A program made the translations under genes and the position numbers. From the NCBI GenBank assembly GCA_025356475.1, contig JANXSX010000184.1, forward strand, positions 1-43,359: 43,359 nucleotides of DNA. The letters run 5' to 3'. Positions 1 through 7,949 of this stretch are shown piece after piece; position 1 is the stretch's first letter, and each line of letters opens with the position of its first letter. The notes under the pieces were generated by a model. It saw nothing but the letters and a program-made list of their open reading frames with translations, searched no databases and had not been told where the DNA came from. The DNA is from Isosphaeraceae bacterium (GTDB taxonomy: Bacteria > Planctomycetota > Planctomycetia > Isosphaerales > Isosphaeraceae).

Positions 1-322
1 GATCTCGTCGCGATACGAACATGAGCATCGAACCCGATCACAAAGATCCACAATGAATTCCGGGCTAGTGACGAATTTATAACCCATATGATTGGGGCTA
101 GCCTGGCTTTAGACCAACCGAGCCGGAGTATCTGCGAACAACACCCATAAGCCCCCTCCCTTTGATACAACCACTAAAGCCGGCATCCCGATTCCGCGAT
201 CTTGGTCCTATATTCTGTTTAGGCAATGCACGTAAGCAAAAATGTGTTATCTCTGAGTGAGGGTTGTGTGCTCTGCCGCTGTTCGTCGGGGTGGGACAAA
301 CTCTCAGATGGAGGGCACTATC
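1..322. other. left-edge region without a recognisable gene
   Basis: I see no convincing coding sequence here. Open frames are short, overlap each other on both strands and show no family motif. The stretch just before the first gene carries its ribosome binding site (GGAGG at 310–314). The window edge may cut an upstream feature. Confidence 0.5.
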
Positions 323-1417
323 ATGGCGACCATGCGACAAATCGCTTCGAATCGAACCAATGCCGGCAAGAGCACTGGGCCAAAAACCGTCGAGGGGAAG
401 GCCGAGTCTCGGCGAAATGCACTCACACACGGGCTAACAGCCGAGGTTGTCTGCTCGGAGTCCGATGACGAAGCGGTGAAAACTCGGCTCACCGAATGGT
501 GGTCGGTCCTTGCGCCTCAAAATCGGATGCAAGGTTATTTCGCCAAACAGGCGGTGGTCGCATCCTTACGGGTCGAGACCTGTCAGGCGAAAGAGACGAC
601 CAGGCTCAACCTGCTCGCCAGAGTCGCAACCGAGCCAGGTACGCGCTGGGACCTCGATCGACATGGAGAGGCACTTGCCCATAGTGAGTTGATCCGGCGG
701 AACCCCCCGCGCGGTTGGGTCGAGTTGCGGAAGACCCCGGCTGGCCGGGCCTGGTTGATTACCCAGTGGAACGAACTTATGGCGGTCGTCGCCGTGGCGG
801 GCGGGTCGGTCTGGGGACCTTGCGAGACCAGCAACGCAATGGACTTGCTTGGCATCCCCAAGAAGTACCGTGAGTTCAAGATGTCGGTACATATTAAGTT
901 CTCTACGCCTGAAAAGACCCGGGAACTTATCGCGGTCGAACTCCAGACCCTCGCCGCCGAAGATGCCACGGCCGCCCAGGAAAACACGGAGCTTCGCAAC
1001 CTCCACGCGAAGGGGATGGCTCTCGAAGACGACAAGACGCTCAAGACGCTTCACCGCTACGAGTCGACCTCCCATCGCATGCTCTCCGAAGCGCTCCTGG
1101 CGATCGATGTCTTTCGCTCAATCGAAATCGAATCGGAAAGTGACGCTCCGGTCTCCGAAGTCGAGACGAGGAGAGACCAGCCCAGAAAGGTCGAACCCAA
1201 AGCCGCGCCGATTCCGATCCCTGAGCCTTTCGACGACGAGGATCTGGAAGCCGCAGTCCGCCTCGCCCTGGCACCGATCATCATGCCGCCCGCCCCCGTT
1301 CCCGAGGCGCAACCACATGGAAATCGCCGCGAACGCCGCCAGCAGATCGTTCAGACGAGACGCGAGTCGGCTCGGGCCGAGAGTCTGGCCTTCTTGGAGG
1401 TTGCCGTATCCAAATAA
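323..1417 (+). CDS. hypothetical protein with an N-terminal RNA/STGPKT..GKA..RNALTHGL signature
   Basis: This 364-residue protein of unknown function starts with a distinctive N-terminal signature (IASNRTNAGKSTGPKT, then GKAESRRNALTHGL). I recognise it as common to many hypothetical proteins of planctomycetes and other soil bacteria. The rest is mostly helical and charged, with a long central part that looks coiled, a Pro/Glu-rich linker near residues 275–315 and a basic Arg-rich C-terminal region. No signal peptide or membrane segment is visible, so it is probably cytoplasmic. I chose the ATG at 323 because GGAGG at 310–314 lies 8 bases before it and the family signature begins directly after it; an earlier in-frame start at 257 lacks such a site. 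The basic N-terminus resembles nucleic-acid-binding tails, but that is only a guess. It stands alone, with unexplained DNA on both sides. Confidence 0.75.
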   Translation: MATMRQIASNRTNAGKSTGPKTVEGKAESRRNALTHGLTAEVVCSESDDEAVKTRLTEWWSVLAPQNRMQGYFAKQAVVASLRVETCQAKETTRLNLLARVATEPGTRWDLDRHGEALAHSELIRRNPPRGWVELRKTPAGRAWLITQWNELMAVVAVAGGSVWGPCETSNAMDLLGIPKKYREFKMSVHIKFSTPEKTRELIAVELQTLAAEDATAAQENTELRNLHAKGMALEDDKTLKTLHRYESTSHRMLSEALLAIDVFRSIEIESESDAPVSEVETRRDQPRKVEPKAAPIPIPEPFDDEDLEAAVRLALAPIIMPPAPVPEAQPHGNRRERRQQIVQTRRESARAESLAFLEVAVSK

Positions 1418-2024
1418 CCTACGGCTTGGTTCGTGCCGAGAGTCGCTCCTGACCAGACTCACGCTACGAAACGAACCCAATGGCAATTTGTAACGATGAA
1501 TCGGACGGTATCAACTCTGACGACGGAAGACCGGCCCGACGACCTTCTTGGAGGTCGAGACAAGGGCCTGAGTCTTCCGAACCAGAGACGAGAGGTCGGT
1601 GGCAACCGCCGACCAACTCGATTGTTGAACCAGACCGGACACCTGACGCGACGGTCGCTGCTCCAGTCGGGCTTAGTGCTCCTGATCGCAGCGAATCCGT
1701 GGCGAGCCGATGCAGCACCGATGATTTGTTCATCAGTGATTCTAGCCAATAGTGACTTTATGCTCATTTCTTGTATCGATTAGCTCAAGCGTGAGATTGC
1801 TCTGACACTGCGTGGTCCTTGCGATGGCCCTTCGTGTGCTCGAGCCTCGGATTTTGAGGAAGCTTACCGCCTTATTGAAGCGGGTGCCCGGCTCGTCGAG
1901 CTCGAATCCCCGGGCGGTTTTCTGCCTCAACCTCCAACGAACACCTTGGTCATCTCATCGCACCGCACCACCGCTCCGATCCGGCGAGCACTCGGCTTGT
2001 GAGCGCTTGGCCCGATCGACTCAT
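1418..2024. other. 600-base gap with only weak coding signals
   Basis: No family is recognisable in this gap. One plus-strand frame is open from 1433 to a TAG at 1781–1783 and, in the same frame, again from 1784 to a TGA at 2000–2002. The first part contains LTRRSLLQSGLVLL, which resembles the Tat-type start of DUF1501 proteins but is followed by nothing that supports that. The second part reads like real protein but lacks an ATG. The gap may be decayed coding DNA. Confidence 0.35.
1784..2002 (+). pseudogene. possible gene remnant, C-terminal-like fragment
   Basis: After the TAG at 1781–1783 a frame stays open for 72 codons. From about 1849 it reads as plausible globular protein (for example AYRLIEAGARLVELESPGG) and ends in a basic tail. 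No ATG, GTG or TTG start with a ribosome binding site is visible, and I do not recognise the family. It could be the 3' end of a decayed gene whose front is lost, or chance. It ends 23 bases before the 3' end of the convergent MATE gene. Confidence 0.25.
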
Positions 2025-3380
2025 TCATTCAACCAACTGCCTGACCTTCACCCACCAGGATCGCAGCAAAATCCCGCCTGCAAACATGATCCCGACCGTC
2101 AATCCTACCCAGAGCCCGAAGACTCCGTAGCCAAAACCGAAGCAGAGCAGAGCCCCCACCGGTAGTCCGATCACCCAGTGAGCAATCAAATTGGCGAACA
2201 TAGGTGTATGGGTATCGCCGAGGCCGCGAAGCAGGCCTGTGATCGTGACTTGGAGTCCGTCGAAGAGTTGGAAGCAAGCTGCGAGCCCCAGGAGCGGGAT
2301 TCCCAAGGCAGCTACCGAGAGTTCCTCGGTATACATGCCCAAAATGAGCCGGGGCACGGTCCAGAACACCAAGCCCGACAAGGCCATGAATCCCACCCCG
2401 AGCGCCAGCGCCGACCAACCGGCTCGGGCGGCAGAGACAGGCTCACGACGGCCCAATGCCTGGCCGACCCGGACCCCCCCCGCCGAGGAGATCCCCAACG
2501 GCACCATGAAGGTGACGCTCGAAATGTTGAGCACAATTTCATGCGCTGCAAGCGCGATCGGGTTGAGCGTGCTGACCAACATGGTCGCAGCCGCGAAGAC
2601 GCCGACCTCCAGACCAATCTGACCGGCTGCGGGAAGCCCCAAGAGGATCAACCGCTTGATCCGATCCAGGCTCGGTCGCCAGTTCGCTCGGATCAGACCT
2701 GTCCCGGGCCGGAACGCATCCAAGATCAGGACCAAGGTGAGTCCCGAGCGTGCGATCACCGTCGCCCATCCCGATCCGGCGACCCCCATTTTGGGGAACC
2801 CGTAGAGTCCGTAGATCAAGAGTGCGTTGGCAGCCAGATTGATCAAGTTCGCCACGAATAAGGCGATCGTCAAGGGCACCACGCGTCCGATCGACTGCGA
2901 ATAACGTCGAAATGGCACATACACAAGAAGTGGTAATGTGCTCCAGTTAAGCGCATTTACATAAGGACCAACGAGAACAAGAACTGAGGGATCGACCCCC
3001 AGTAGGTCGAGCAAGGGCAGCATCCCCCAGACCATGAACATGAGCACTGGTGAGATCACGACCGCGACCAGAACCCCTTGCGCCAGCCAGCGATGACACT
3101 CATCAAGACGACCTTCACCGAATGCGCGTGCGATCAGCGAATCGAGCCCCAGAAGCAGTCCAAACGCCATAACAACTGGGGCGAAGTGCATCATGTTCCC
3201 GAGGCCCACCGCCCCGATCGCTTCGGGACCGAGCCTGCCGACCATCAACGTGTCGACCACCCCCATCCCCATCCAGCCGAGTTCCGCGAGCACCACCGGG
3301 ATCGCCAGCCGAAGTGTCGGGCCCCACTCGCCGGCGAGTCCGGTCCAAGGTCGGACGGGCGGCGTATCAACCGTGGACAT
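2025..3380 (-). CDS. MATE family efflux transporter
   Basis: This is a cytoplasmic-membrane protein of about 451 residues, the normal length for MATE (NorM/DinF-like) exporters, which expel cationic drugs or metabolites in exchange for Na+ or H+. It has about twelve hydrophobic segments in two similar halves. The first half begins LRLAIPVVLAELGWMGMGVVDTLMVGRLG, a typical MATE opening with a conserved acidic residue in the first helix, and the second half repeats the pattern from about residue 245 (LGLPAAGQIGLEVG). The start is the ATG at 3380, with AGGA six bases upstream; a TTG at 3386 is also possible. The substrate cannot be read from the sequence. It is transcribed divergently from the NTF2-like gene at 3616, so the 3381–3615 gap should hold both promoters. 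Confidence 0.93.
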   Translation of the reverse strand: MSTVDTPPVRPWTGLAGEWGPTLRLAIPVVLAELGWMGMGVVDTLMVGRLGPEAIGAVGLGNMMHFAPVVMAFGLLLGLDSLIARAFGEGRLDECHRWLAQGVLVAVVISPVLMFMVWGMLPLLDLLGVDPSVLVLVGPYVNALNWSTLPLLVYVPFRRYSQSIGRVVPLTIALFVANLINLAANALLIYGLYGFPKMGVAGSGWATVIARSGLTLVLILDAFRPGTGLIRANWRPSLDRIKRLILLGLPAAGQIGLEVGVFAAATMLVSTLNPIALAAHEIVLNISSVTFMVPLGISSAGGVRVGQALGRREPVSAARAGWSALALGVGFMALSGLVFWTVPRLILGMYTEELSVAALGIPLLGLAACFQLFDGLQVTITGLLRGLGDTHTPMFANLIAHWVIGLPVGALLCFGFGYGVFGLWVGLTVGIMFAGGILLRSWWVKVRQLVE

Positions 3381-3615
3381 GGACAATCCTGAGTCTCAGA
3401 GGACGAAATCCTTCCAACGTCGCCTAATCATCGCACATCCTGCCTTGATCGGACAACCGCACTCGGTATTCCTGCATGGGTTAGGTCAATAGAAATAGTC
3501 TCCCAGCCTCAGCCCCGATTGTTCTCCATTTCCCATCCACACCCTTGCAACGGGCTCGCGAACCTGCGATACCACGACGATCATGATCCGCTCCATTCTG
3601 GCTGGGACTGAGCCA

Positions 3616-4053
3616 ATGACTCGACGATTGCTGCTTGCACTCCTCCCCCTGCTCGACCTGGGCGCAGCTTCGACCGACGACGATCTCGCCGCGATCCGCA
3701 AGGTCCTCGACCGTCAGGTCGTCGACTGGAACCAGAAGGATCTCGACGGCTTTTGCAAAGGCTATTGGAAGTCGCCGAAACTCGTTTTTCAGTCGGGAGG
3801 CGAACGCAACGACGGCTGGGACGCGATGCGTGAGCGATATCGCAAGAGCTATCAGGCCAGCGGTAAGTCGATGGGGACCCTTGTTTTCCAGAACCTTGAA
3901 GTAGAGCAGATCTCAGCCGATTCAGCCTTGGTCCGAGGAGGTTGGCATCTCACGATGCCCGACGATTCGACACCTCACGGGCTGTTCACATTGATCATGC
4001 GTAAATTCCCCGAAGGTTGGAAGATCGTTCATGACCATACCTCGAAAGCATGA
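3616..4053 (+). CDS. exported NTF2-like (DUF4440/SnoaL-type) protein
   Basis: This small protein of about 145 residues has an N-terminal signal peptide (MTRRLLLALLPLLDLGAAS) followed by one NTF2-like cone-shaped domain. The family pattern is clear: an N-terminal helix with IRKVLDRQVVDWNQKDLDGF, a tryptophan-containing loop, then strands ending in HGLFTLIMRKFPEGWKIVHD. Proteins of this DUF4440/SnoaL group act as small-molecule binding domains or simple enzymes such as isomerases; no catalytic function can be assigned. The ATG at 3616 places the signal peptide right at the start; an upstream ATG at 3583 would add eleven residues and has no better ribosome binding site. It stands alone between the divergent MATE gene and the ABC operon. 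Confidence 0.8.
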   Translation: MTRRLLLALLPLLDLGAASTDDDLAAIRKVLDRQVVDWNQKDLDGFCKGYWKSPKLVFQSGGERNDGWDAMRERYRKSYQASGKSMGTLVFQNLEVEQISADSALVRGGWHLTMPDDSTPHGLFTLIMRKFPEGWKIVHDHTSKA

Positions 4054-4164
4054 GCATCTGCCCCTGAGATGTGGTAGATTCTTGGGGTTGCTGTTGAATA
4101 TCTGAGCTACGCAGCCGAACACCTTGAGTCTGACACGCCGACCGGCTCTCCGAGACTTTGCCGA

Positions 4165-5076
4165 ATGCTCATCGAACTGCAGAACATCACCAAGACCTAT
4201 GGCCCGATTGCCGCACTCAGCGATCTGACGGTCTCCGTTCCTGAGGGGGCGATCGGCTTACTTGGTCCCAACGGGGCGGGTAAGACGACGATGATCCGAA
4301 CCCTGCTTGGGCTCATCTCGCTCGACCATGGTTCGGGCCAGGTACTCGGTCGTGACATCCGCTCCCAGCGGCTCGATATCCGACAGTTGGTCGGCTTCGC
4401 GCCCGAAGACGAATGCCTCTTCCCTTCGACCGTTGGTGTGGAATTTGTGGCCTATGCCGGCGAACTTGGTGGCATGGGCCGGAAGGACGCGTTGCAGCGG
4501 GCCCATGAGGTGCTCGATTATGTGGGGCTCGGTGAGGCTCGATATCGCAAGGTCGATAGCTACTCAACCGGCATGAAACAGCGCCTGAAACTGGGCTCGG
4601 CGATTGTCCACGACCCCAAGCTCGTGATCCTCGACGAGCCGACCAACGGCATGGACCCGGCGGGTCGCGATGAGGTTCTCGAACTCGCCCGCGACCTCTC
4701 CCGCAACAAAGGAATGAGTTTACTGTTTTCAAGCCACTTGCTCCCCGATGTGGAAGCGGTTTGTGATCATGTGATGGTCATGGGCCGGGGCAAGTTGCTC
4801 GCACAAGGGAAGATCACGGATTTGAAGGAACGTCACGATCGTGAATTCGAGATCCGGGTGAAAGGGGACCAAACCCTGTTCTCCCAAGCCCTCAACGATC
4901 GAGGGATCAATGCCCAACTCGACGACGAACGGATCCGGGTCATCCTCAAAGATGCGCAAGGGCCTGCTGATATCTGGCGGACCGCCCTGGAGTCTGGCGA
5001 ACAAATCCGAAGCCTGAAACCTCGGCAGAGCACACTCGAAGAGGTCTTCTTTCACGCCGTGGCCGAGGCTGTCTAA
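4165..5076 (+). CDS. ABC exporter ATP-binding protein (first of two)
   Basis: This 303-residue cytoplasmic ATPase drives an ABC-2-type exporter. It carries Walker A GPNGAGKT at residues 34–41, a Q-loop region near FAPEDE (about 76–81), the signature YSTGMKQRLKLG near 133 and Walker B LVILDEP near 153, followed by a D-loop and the switch histidine in SSHLL. The C-terminal 80 residues (ending TLEEVFFHAV) form the extra domain seen in gliding/Na+/drug exporter ATPases of the CcmA/NatA type. It is the first gene of a four-gene operon; the permease begins three bases after its stop codon. The cargo is unknown. The start ATG follows a GAG-containing leader without a strong ribosome binding site. 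Confidence 0.93.
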   Translation: MLIELQNITKTYGPIAALSDLTVSVPEGAIGLLGPNGAGKTTMIRTLLGLISLDHGSGQVLGRDIRSQRLDIRQLVGFAPEDECLFPSTVGVEFVAYAGELGGMGRKDALQRAHEVLDYVGLGEARYRKVDSYSTGMKQRLKLGSAIVHDPKLVILDEPTNGMDPAGRDEVLELARDLSRNKGMSLLFSSHLLPDVEAVCDHVMVMGRGKLLAQGKITDLKERHDREFEIRVKGDQTLFSQALNDRGINAQLDDERIRVILKDAQGPADIWRTALESGEQIRSLKPRQSTLEEVFFHAVAEAV

Positions 5077-5079
5077 CCC

Positions 5080-6129
5080 ATGCCAATCTTCGACCAGGGA
5101 TATCAACACTGGAACGGCCCGCTTGCCGGGCATGCTTGGCGTTGGCTGGCGATCACTCGCCAAGGCGTACGAGCCCAGTGGAAGAACAAAGCCGTCCGTT
5201 TCTCGGTGATTTCGGGGCTGTTTCCCGCACTCATCCTCTCGGTGATGCTGATCATCTACGGGCTCTTCGAGCAGAAGTCGGACCTGCTCACACCGTTCCT
5301 CGGCCTCTTTCAAAATCTGCCCGATGCGATTAAGAACGGGCCGAGGGCCTATCGCCGCGACATCTGGACATTGGCGTTCCATTACTTCTTCACCTTTCAG
5401 ATCTTCTTCTCCATGGTGATCGTTCTTCTGGTCGGTCCCGACCTGATCAGCCAGGACCTGCGGTTCAACGCGATCCCCCTCTATTTCTCTCGACCGCTGC
5501 GCCGCATCGATTACTTCCTTGGTAAGCTGGGAGTGATCGGTTTCTACATTGGTCTTGTCACAGTCGCCCCAGTTCTCCTGGCCTATAGCCTTGGCTTGGC
5601 ATTTAGCCTGGAATTCTCGGTCATTACCGACACGTGGCGACTCTTACTATCGAGTCTCGCTCTTTGCGGGCTGATTATCGTATCGTCAGGCACCTTGATG
5701 TTGGCCTTCTCATCCCTTTCTCGAAACTCACGTTATGTCGGTGCTATCTGGGTAGGAGTCTGGATCCTCTCGAACATCACCGCAGACGCACTGACTGCGA
5801 CTGTCAAGGCCGACTGGTGCCCAACCGTCTCGTACACGAATAACTTGTTGCGTGTTCGTGAGGCTTTGCTCGATACCGCAACGGCCCAAGAGAATCTTTC
5901 GAAGCTCGTGCAGGCCGGGACCGATCAGGTGCGCGACGCGGTCATCCCGTTTCCACTCAACAAGGTGGCACGTCGCCGTCCACCACGCCCGCCCGGTCGC
6001 CCCCCCTCGTTCTTGCCCGCCCTCTCGACCTATTCATGGACATGGTCAGCCGGCGTGCTCGGTGGGCTCTTTGCGATGTCGGCCCTTGTGCTCACCACAC
6101 GTGTCAAGTCACTGGACCGTCTCAAATGA
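5080..6129 (+). CDS. ABC-2 type permease subunit (first of two)
   Basis: This 349-residue integral membrane protein follows the first ATPase after three bases and is its probable partner. About six hydrophobic segments are visible, starting near residue 40 (VISGLFPALILSVMLIIYGL), with the family-typical pair around FFSMVIVLLVGPDLISQDL and a last helix at the C-terminus. The loop before the last helix contains an unusual run rich in Arg and Pro (KVARRRPPRPPGRPPS, about residues 292–307), which would sit on one face of the membrane. N-terminal residues 1–30 are soluble and contain HWNGPLAG, a motif I associate with planctomycete ABC-2 permeases of this kind. Its stop codon overlaps the next start (ATGA at 6126–6129). 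Confidence 0.88.
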   Translation: MPIFDQGYQHWNGPLAGHAWRWLAITRQGVRAQWKNKAVRFSVISGLFPALILSVMLIIYGLFEQKSDLLTPFLGLFQNLPDAIKNGPRAYRRDIWTLAFHYFFTFQIFFSMVIVLLVGPDLISQDLRFNAIPLYFSRPLRRIDYFLGKLGVIGFYIGLVTVAPVLLAYSLGLAFSLEFSVITDTWRLLLSSLALCGLIIVSSGTLMLAFSSLSRNSRYVGAIWVGVWILSNITADALTATVKADWCPTVSYTNNLLRVREALLDTATAQENLSKLVQAGTDQVRDAVIPFPLNKVARRRPPRPPGRPPSFLPALSTYSWTWSAGVLGGLFAMSALVLTTRVKSLDRLK

Positions 6130-7091
6130 GCACCCCAGACATATCGACCCTCGACCCTACTGGCCCCGAGCCAATCGTCGAGTTCCACTCAGTCTCGAAG
6201 TGGTATGGCAACGTGATCGGGCTCAACAATTTGAGCCTAAAGATACCGCCCGGGGTTACTGGTCTACTGGGGCCCAACGGCGCCGGCAAGAGCACCTTGC
6301 TTCAGCTCGCAACCGGTCAGATTAAGCCGAGCCAAGGGACAATTCGTGTCCTCGGTCACCCCGCATGGAATAATCCAGCTCTCAACCGCTACATCGGACT
6401 TTGCCCTGAACAGGATGCGTTCTACGAGTGGATGACCGGTCGAGAATTTGTGACCTGTTGCGCTCGGTTGGGTGGACTCCCCAAAGGCGATGCCAAAGAG
6501 GCTGCCGATCGCGCGATCGCCGCCGTTCGCATGACGGAACACGCCAACCGGGCGATCAAGGGCTACTCGAAGGGGATGCGGCAGCGGACCAAGATCGCGC
6601 AAGCAATTGTGCATGACCCGCTCGTCCTGTTCCTCGACGAACCTCTGACCGGCACCGACCCGGTGGCCCGTCGCGACCTGATGGATATCATCTTGAAGCT
6701 CGGGGCTGAGGGGAAGAGCGTGCTCGTTTCGAGCCATGTCCTCTATGAAGTTCAAGCGGTGACATCGAAGATCGCCTTGCTCAATCGTGGCCGGCTGGTG
6801 GCAGAGGGCGAGGTTCGCCAGATTCGCGACCTGATCGATAAGCATCCGCACCGGATCGTCTTACGGTGTCCACACCCGCGAAAACTCGCCTCACGACTGG
6901 TCGGTTTCGCCGATGTCGTCGGCGTCGAATTCAAACGCGACGAGGGCTCGATTTTGGTGGAGACCCGGGAGCCGGACGCGTTCTATAGCCGGCTCGCCGA
7001 ACTCTCGCTCGAGAACGGTAACCTCATCGAAGAGGTTTATTCGGATGATGACAGCCTCGAAGCGGTCTTCCATTACCTGGTGGATTTATGA
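6126..7091 (+). CDS. ABC exporter ATP-binding protein (second of two)
   Basis: This 321-residue ATPase resembles the first ATPase of the operon but is clearly diverged, so the two are not a recent duplication. Walker A GPNGAGKS lies near residues 49–56, the signature YSKGMRQRTKIA near 146 and Walker B LVLFLDEP near 166, then SSHVLYE with the switch histidine. A C-terminal regulatory-like domain of about 90 residues follows (ending LEAVFHYLV). I start it at the ATG at 6126, which shares ATGA with the stop of the permease before it, because the ATPase domain begins soon after and translational coupling is consistent. An earlier in-frame start lies inside the permease gene and is unlikely. Confidence 0.92.
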   Translation: MSTPDISTLDPTGPEPIVEFHSVSKWYGNVIGLNNLSLKIPPGVTGLLGPNGAGKSTLLQLATGQIKPSQGTIRVLGHPAWNNPALNRYIGLCPEQDAFYEWMTGREFVTCCARLGGLPKGDAKEAADRAIAAVRMTEHANRAIKGYSKGMRQRTKIAQAIVHDPLVLFLDEPLTGTDPVARRDLMDIILKLGAEGKSVLVSSHVLYEVQAVTSKIALLNRGRLVAEGEVRQIRDLIDKHPHRIVLRCPHPRKLASRLVGFADVVGVEFKRDEGSILVETREPDAFYSRLAELSLENGNLIEEVYSDDDSLEAVFHYLVDL

Positions 7092-7924
7092 GCGACGTGA
7101 CCGCCCCGATTGCCAAATGGCCGCTCGATCGAAGATTGCCGTTCGGAGCCCTCTGGGCCCTGACGACGATGACGATCGCCCGTCAGCTCCGCTCCAGGCG
7201 CATTCTAGTCATGATCATATTGTTCTCGATGCCGATGGTGTTCGCTGGAATCGCGCGTTACTATGATGATGACTACAACCCTTCGCAAGTCGAATTTGTC
7301 CTGATCTTCAACTTGTTTCCTTACGCATTGATTCCGCTCACGGCCTTGCTTTACGCCTCAGGAATGATCCAAGATGAGATTGAGGATCAAACACTCACGT
7401 ACTTGATGGTCCGTCCCCTGCCGCGTTGGGGGATTTATGTCGCCAAGATCGTTGCGACCTTGTTCGTCGCGACGTTGCTGACCACCGTTTTTACCGTGGG
7501 CACATTTCTTGTGATTAACGCGGGATTGTCCGAATTCTGGTCCGAGCAGATCTTGGAGCGATCGGCGATCACGTCTGGCATCTTCGCGTTGGCACTCATG
7601 GCTTATGTTGCGATCTTTGGAGCGATTAGCCTGGTGTTCAAGCGGACCCTCGTGATCGGGGTCACTTATATCATCTTCTTTGAAAGTGTCATGGCCAACA
7701 TCGACTTTATTGTGCGCAAGGCAACGGTAATGTATTACATTCGCGTCCTGGCGATCCATTGGCTGGAACTGAGAAGGTCCGAGTGGTCGATCATGCTGGA
7801 TCAAGCACCGTCCGCACTCGTTTGCGTCCTCACGTTAGTCATCGCAAGTGTGGTCATCTCGGCGATCGCTGCGTTCTATTTCAGTGTCAAGGAGTTCCGG
7901 GTCAAGACCCCCGAAGGGAACTAA
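7088..7924 (+). CDS. ABC-2 type permease subunit (second of two)
   Basis: This 278-residue membrane protein is the last gene of the exporter operon and overlaps the ATPase gene before it by ATGA at 7088–7091. It has about six hydrophobic segments and the typical ABC-2 feature of an amphipathic stretch with MIQDEIEDQTLTYLMVRPLPR, where the transporter contacts its ATPase, between the second and third helices. The short length fits a half-size permease that pairs with another half, possibly the permease at 5080. The operon ends here; a convergent DUF1501 gene begins 25 bases downstream. The cargo cannot be inferred. Confidence 0.9.
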   Translation: MSDVTAPIAKWPLDRRLPFGALWALTTMTIARQLRSRRILVMIILFSMPMVFAGIARYYDDDYNPSQVEFVLIFNLFPYALIPLTALLYASGMIQDEIEDQTLTYLMVRPLPRWGIYVAKIVATLFVATLLTTVFTVGTFLVINAGLSEFWSEQILERSAITSGIFALALMAYVAIFGAISLVFKRTLVIGVTYIIFFESVMANIDFIVRKATVMYYIRVLAIHWLELRRSEWSIMLDQAPSALVCVLTLVIASVVISAIAAFYFSVKEFRVKTPEGN

Positions 7925-7949
7925 CAGGGGGCTATCACCCTAGCTCTGC

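Noticed and set aside
1640-1760. Tat-signal-like LTRRSLLQSGLVLL
   Set aside because: It resembles DUF1501 N-termini but nothing after it supports that family, so it is not called as a gene.
2178-2861. Open frame antisense to the MATE gene
   Set aside because: It is rich in charged and Gln/Arg residues without any motif and mirrors the MATE coding frame.
3486-3701. Short minus-strand frame in the gap before the NTF2-like gene
   Set aside because: It overlaps the NTF2-like gene on the other strand and has no recognisable motif.
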